Assembly (NCBI RefSeq): GCF_035594125.1
Contig: NC_087155.1
Location: 5,004,192-5,068,191 of the forward strand
Reading direction: 5' to 3'
Source: Scylla paramamosain
Lineage: Eukaryota > Arthropoda > Malacostraca > Decapoda > Portunidae
Length of the DNA: 64,000 nucleotides
Every line of letters starts with the position of its first letter. Position 1 is the stretch's first letter. Made by a program: the position numbers and the translations under genes. The notes under the pieces were generated by a model that saw nothing but the letters and a program-made list of their open reading frames with translations, had not been told where the DNA came from and made no database searches. Positions 60,050-64,000 of the stretch are shown here, in pieces.

Positions 60050-60420
60050 TACCATATCCCCCTCCAATACACAAACTGGGAAGGGTGAGTGGCAGGCACG
60101 GAGGTGATGTCAGAATTGAAGAAATGACAGGCAAACATGAATGAAGAGCTGCCTGTGAGTGCACTTCAGCAAAACATTGGAAACTGTCTCATCTGGTAGG
60201 TGGTGCGAAACTCTAAAGGTTTCCTCGGATCTATGTATTTACTGGTTTTGCATTTAAAGTGTTCTCTGTATACTGTCATCATGTCTGGCTCTCCTTCTAC
60301 TAGAGCAAATGAACCACTTACTATCTACTGAACAACCTTAACTGCCTGATCAAACCACCTCTTGAGTGGTGTGGAATAGATATTACAGGCAGACACCATC
60401 CAGTAAGGGCAGAACCTGAC
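60050..60420 (-). pseudogene. Unidentified decayed coding fragment
   Basis: One minus-strand frame reads for about 120 codons with only two internal stops: HDIVRFCPYWMVSACNIYST, PLKRWFDQAVKVVQ, stop, IVSGSFALVEGEPDMMTVYR, EHFKCKTSKYIDPRKPLEFR, TTYQMRQFP. The composition is protein-like, not low complexity. I do not recognise the family. It may be a piece of a host gene or an old mobile or viral insertion. Confidence 0.35.
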
Positions 60421-60429
60421 TATGTCGTG

Positions 60430-61690
60430 GTCAGAGATGTTAAATGGATTTGGTATATAAAGGCTATTGGAAAATTTACAAACATTTTCATGTTTTCATT
60501 AATGACTACTAACTATTTACATTTCTTACAAGTCAAAATTTCTCACTCACATTTATCTTTAAACAATTCAAAGTTATTAGGTGCCACTTTATATCTCTTC
60601 AACATAGTCATTGATCAACACAGTCATGTACAAAACACAGACAATATCAAATTCATAAGTGCAACTAATATTCAATCAGTGCAATTAATGCTCAGTTAGA
60701 AAGACACGATAACAGCATCACATCAATCACCATAAACATTCCATAATTGAGTAAATCTTCATACACTATACAGACCAATCATACCAAACATAAAACATCA
60801 AATAAACATCCTACTCCTCCTCTAATAAGATAATTGATTTATAAGCTGCATTACACTTTCAGGTTCCACTTACTTTAAGTTATTTCATCTATCTCAACTC
60901 CTCTCTGGTCAGGCCTTATGGAACCTCTGGCTCTCTATCTGCTACTCTCTGTTACTGAATTATTCCACTGTTACATGCTATAATATACAATTGTTTGGGA
61001 AAACCTATTTCCTTGAGAAAATTATTTTTATTTTCATAACATTTATATATCTACCATTCACATTGCTCATTTATGCATATGATCTGCCCACAGGCATGGT
61101 ACCTGATACAGATGCCAATTAGAGGGTAGGGGGACTTTGGAGGTAGAACATAAGTGGCCATGGGTATTTTTCTATAGGCTGATATCCTTTCTGGTGCCTC
61201 GCATTTCCTGGCTGACCCTCACGTCTTCTGGCTTCATGCCTTCTAACCTACTTTCCCTTTCAAGTCACTTTCTCTGCCCTGTCCTTACTATCATTACCGT
61301 TTATCCCTCTTTGACCCAGGCTGCCTTCCCAGGTTTTATGGCCATCTTTCTGTTGTGGCCTGCATGGGTCCTGTGTCCATGTTTGTGTTATCTTGGCTCC
61401 CTCAGTATCAAGTGCTAATTACCTTCCAGGGTGGGGACCGGCTTGTTATTCTCCCTACTTCATCCGTCTTCTCCATTTCTTCTTTCCTCTTGCTCATTCT
61501 ATCTTCTTCTCTTCTTTCTTCTTCCTTATTTTGTCTTCTTTCTTCTTTTTCTTTTTCTTCTTTCTTGACAATACAGTTGTGGTGTGGGGGCACCACAACT
61601 GGCTTTGTCCAAAAGTGAAGGGTTTGCACATTATCTCATCTGTTAAACTTGCTTCAGAAATGAGAGAAACCCACTCAGCAACCATGGTCA
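60430..61690. other. No gene seen
   Basis: AT-rich up to 61080, then C/T-rich with a TTC-rich run at 61490-61570. Open frames here are low complexity. Confidence 0.4.
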
Positions 61691-61694
61691 CTGC

Positions 61695-61866
61695 CCAGTA
61701 GTGTGGACATGGCTTAAGGTTTAGAATGTTGCAGAAGTTAATGAAGAAAAGTTGAGGTTTGGTGTAAAGAAACTTAGGGTTGATACCAGAAGGCCAGTTT
61801 GAACTGGGGAATTTTGTGGTCCCCTCCCCAGGCAGGGACTCCATGGCTGGTGTAGGAGTCACCATG
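61695..61866 (-). mobile_element. LINE family A, 5' fragment (copy H)
   Basis: The minus strand carries the family leader Met region (MVTPTPAMESLPGEG) down to the INFCNI segment, then stops. Confidence 0.8.
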
Positions 61867-61885
61867 CTGAGAATTTTTAAAAGGT

Positions 61886-62550
61886 ATGTGTATTTACCTA
61901 GTTGTATTTAGTTGTAATCTACAGGGCCTAAGCTACGCTTGTGTGGTCCCGTCTCCATATCTACACTTGTCCAGCTATTACTTAAAGTTGTGCGCACTCG
62001 TTGCTGATACTACCTCCTCACTCATGTTGTTCCAAACTTCTATATTTCTCTGTAGGAAACTATATTTCTTTATGTTACTTAAGCATCCTCCTTTTCTTAG
62101 TTTTTTGCTGTGTCCTTGTGTGGATCTGGTATTTCCTACTTCTCTTAGCAGAAGTTTCTCATAATCAATTTCTTCCACTCCATTCCACATTTTATATATG
62201 AGTATTAAATCTCCCTTTCTCTTCTATTTCATTTAACCTGTCTTCATATGTTACTTCATCCAGTTTTGGAACCATCTTCATTGCCATCCTTTGTATTCTT
62301 TTTAGTTTTTTGACATTTCTTCTTGTGGGGAGACCACACTGACTCAGCATATTCCAGCTTTAGTCTAACCATAGTGGTAATTATCTTTCTCACCATATTG
62401 TTATCAATGTAGTGGAATAGTTCCAGTATTTCTCACTATTTTATATGTATCTCTGAATAGCTTGCTCAGTAACATTAATTTAATCTGATCATTAACCTTA
62501 CTATTCAAAAATCTCTAGCCCAATAATGTTGATGAGCTATTATCCCTACT
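61886..62550 (-). mobile_element. LINE family K, 3' fragment K6
   Basis: The inverted 14-mer (61892-61905) marks the 3' end. A minus-strand frame at 62190-61978 carries the family C-terminal domain (LSNIKKYSFLQRNIEVWNNM). Similarity continues through the thumb region to about 62550, where a (TA)n tract begins. Confidence 0.85.
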
Positions 62551-62555
62551 GAGCA

Positions 62556-63086
<531 letters not shown>

Positions 63087-63310
63087 CTGAACCTCACAAG
63101 ACTGGCATAAATAAAATAATTCAAATAAAAATGTCAATAAACCAGTCATAAATAAAAAGCAAACAACAACAAATAATTAAAATACCAAAATAATATGAAA
63201 GTGGTGATCAAGATCTTGGTGGACTTAGCAGTGTGTGCAAGTGGCCTTGCCTTGCTCTCTTGAGTTTTGTGGTTTATTTTCTCTTGCCTGTGTGCTGAAA
63301 TACCCTGAAG

Positions 63311-64000
63311 ATGGTGATGAGTGTGTGTGGTTCATGCAAGGAGAGTGTGGTGAACAGGCAAAGGGCTGTGGCATGCGAGAGATGCATGGCCTGGTTCCAC
63401 GTAGCCTGTGTGGGCATGAGGGAGGCCAACATGAAGGTGCTGGGGGTTCGAGCTTCTGGTGTTCCTATGCAGGGAATGCCTGAGCAAGAGCCTCAATGAG
63501 TGGAGGAGCCAAGATGAGGAAAAAGAAGACAGAAGAGTGGAGCAGAGCACCCAGACAGAAAATCTGATGAAGAAGGGAAAAGCACAGACGACGAGGACTG
63601 AAGAGAGAAAAGACCAGAAAAAAGTGGTGGAAGTGGCAAGAATACAGAGACGCCCAAGGAAGAAGAGAATGGTGATCAAGAAAGCCCCAGTACATGTCAC
63701 TAGAGACAGCATGGCAAGGAAGACTCCCGACTTTGTGAGAAGGGAAATTGAGTGCACCAGTATGGGAGGTGCTAAGATTCAAGACATCAAGAGGAAAGTC
63801 AAGGAAAAAGTGCAAGAAATGGAAGAAAGAAGCCTGCTAGTGATTCAAGGAGGAGGCAACAACTTAGTAGAGACAGGTGCTGAAGAAACAGTTAAGGAAG
63901 TGATAGAAGCAGTGAAGGCAGCAGAAGAAAAGATGTGTGTGGCTTTGGTGGGGGTCCTGCGGCACCCACAGGAACAAGTGCAGTATGAGAAGGTCAGAAG
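63311..64000 (+). pseudogene. LINE ORF1 with PHD finger and esterase-like domain, cut by right edge
   Basis: Frame 1 from 63311 gives a PHD finger: CGSC, CERCMAWFHVACVG. After a one-base shift near 63450, the last pair (FLCREC) continues in another frame that is open to the window end. That frame carries a basic linker (RRPRKKRMVIKKAPVHV), then TRDSMARKTPDF, MGGAKIQDIKRKVKE, LLVIQGGGNNLVE and CVALVGVLRHPQEQ. These fit the blocks of an SGNH/GDSL hydrolase (GDSM, GG/GTND). PHD plus esterase in ORF1 is a known feature of CR1-like LINEs. Here the Gly before Asp is changed to Arg, so hydrolase activity is doubtful. Any EN/RT part would lie beyond the window. Confidence 0.72.

Overview
The window is animal (eukaryotic) DNA dominated by transposable elements and long dinucleotide microsatellites, with one interrupted host gene on the + strand. 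The dense (AG)n, (AC)n and (TA)n tracts, the LINE families and the arthropod-like reading of the host protein suggest a malacostracan crustacean, most likely a decapod. That is an inference from style, not a database match.

Host gene. Seven coding exons between 4521 and 52828 (+) encode an orthologue of Hermansky-Pudlak syndrome 5 protein (HPS5; 'pink' in Drosophila), a subunit of the BLOC-2 complex that sorts cargo to lysosome-related organelles such as pigment granules. The exons are 4521-4601, 13371-13481, 25794-25880, 36624-36773, 45263-48957, 51886-51997 and 52460-52828. All phases agree and the model gives about 1534 residues. The first four exons are tiny and lie 8-12 kb apart. The fifth is a single 3.7 kb exon carrying about 80% of the protein. 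The protein ends in a RING-like zinc finger.

Everything else is intron or flank filled with mobile DNA. LINE family A (EN+RT, poly(A) tail, Jockey-group-like) has one nearly full copy cut by the left edge, two more long copies and several fragments. LINE family K (CR1/L2-like, 3' ends built of 14-bp repeats running into (CA)n or (TA)n) has six copies, one with an uninterrupted 2.4 kb EN/RT frame at 41262-43705. There are also a LINE ORF1 with zinc knuckles (38.98-40.45 kb), a LINE ORF1 with PHD and esterase-like domains cut by the right edge, a decayed pair of Ty3/gypsy-type pol regions (17.87-21.52 kb) and a decayed DIRS-type retroelement (28.4-31.4 kb). The DNA transposons are a hAT element with BED-finger transposase (4702-7094), a hAT MITE with an exact 8-bp target duplication (12977-13159), a deleted Tigger/pogo element (3268-4078), a Tc1 pseudogene (50196-51213) and a transposase-like family I cannot classify (31.94-33.24 kb, minus).

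The most unusual observations are: (1) K-family LINE ends and CA/TA microsatellites are repeatedly adjacent, and one (AG)n tract grew inside a LINE reading frame; (2) an unclassified RNase H-fold transposase candidate has a CxxH motif; (3) a 140-bp inverted repeat of about 95% identity flanks TA/GT tracts near 62.7-63.1 kb; (4) the HPS5 gene has a giant exon and a RING-like tail. No bacterial-type operon, CRISPR array or rRNA is present, and nearly all retrotransposon frames are broken.
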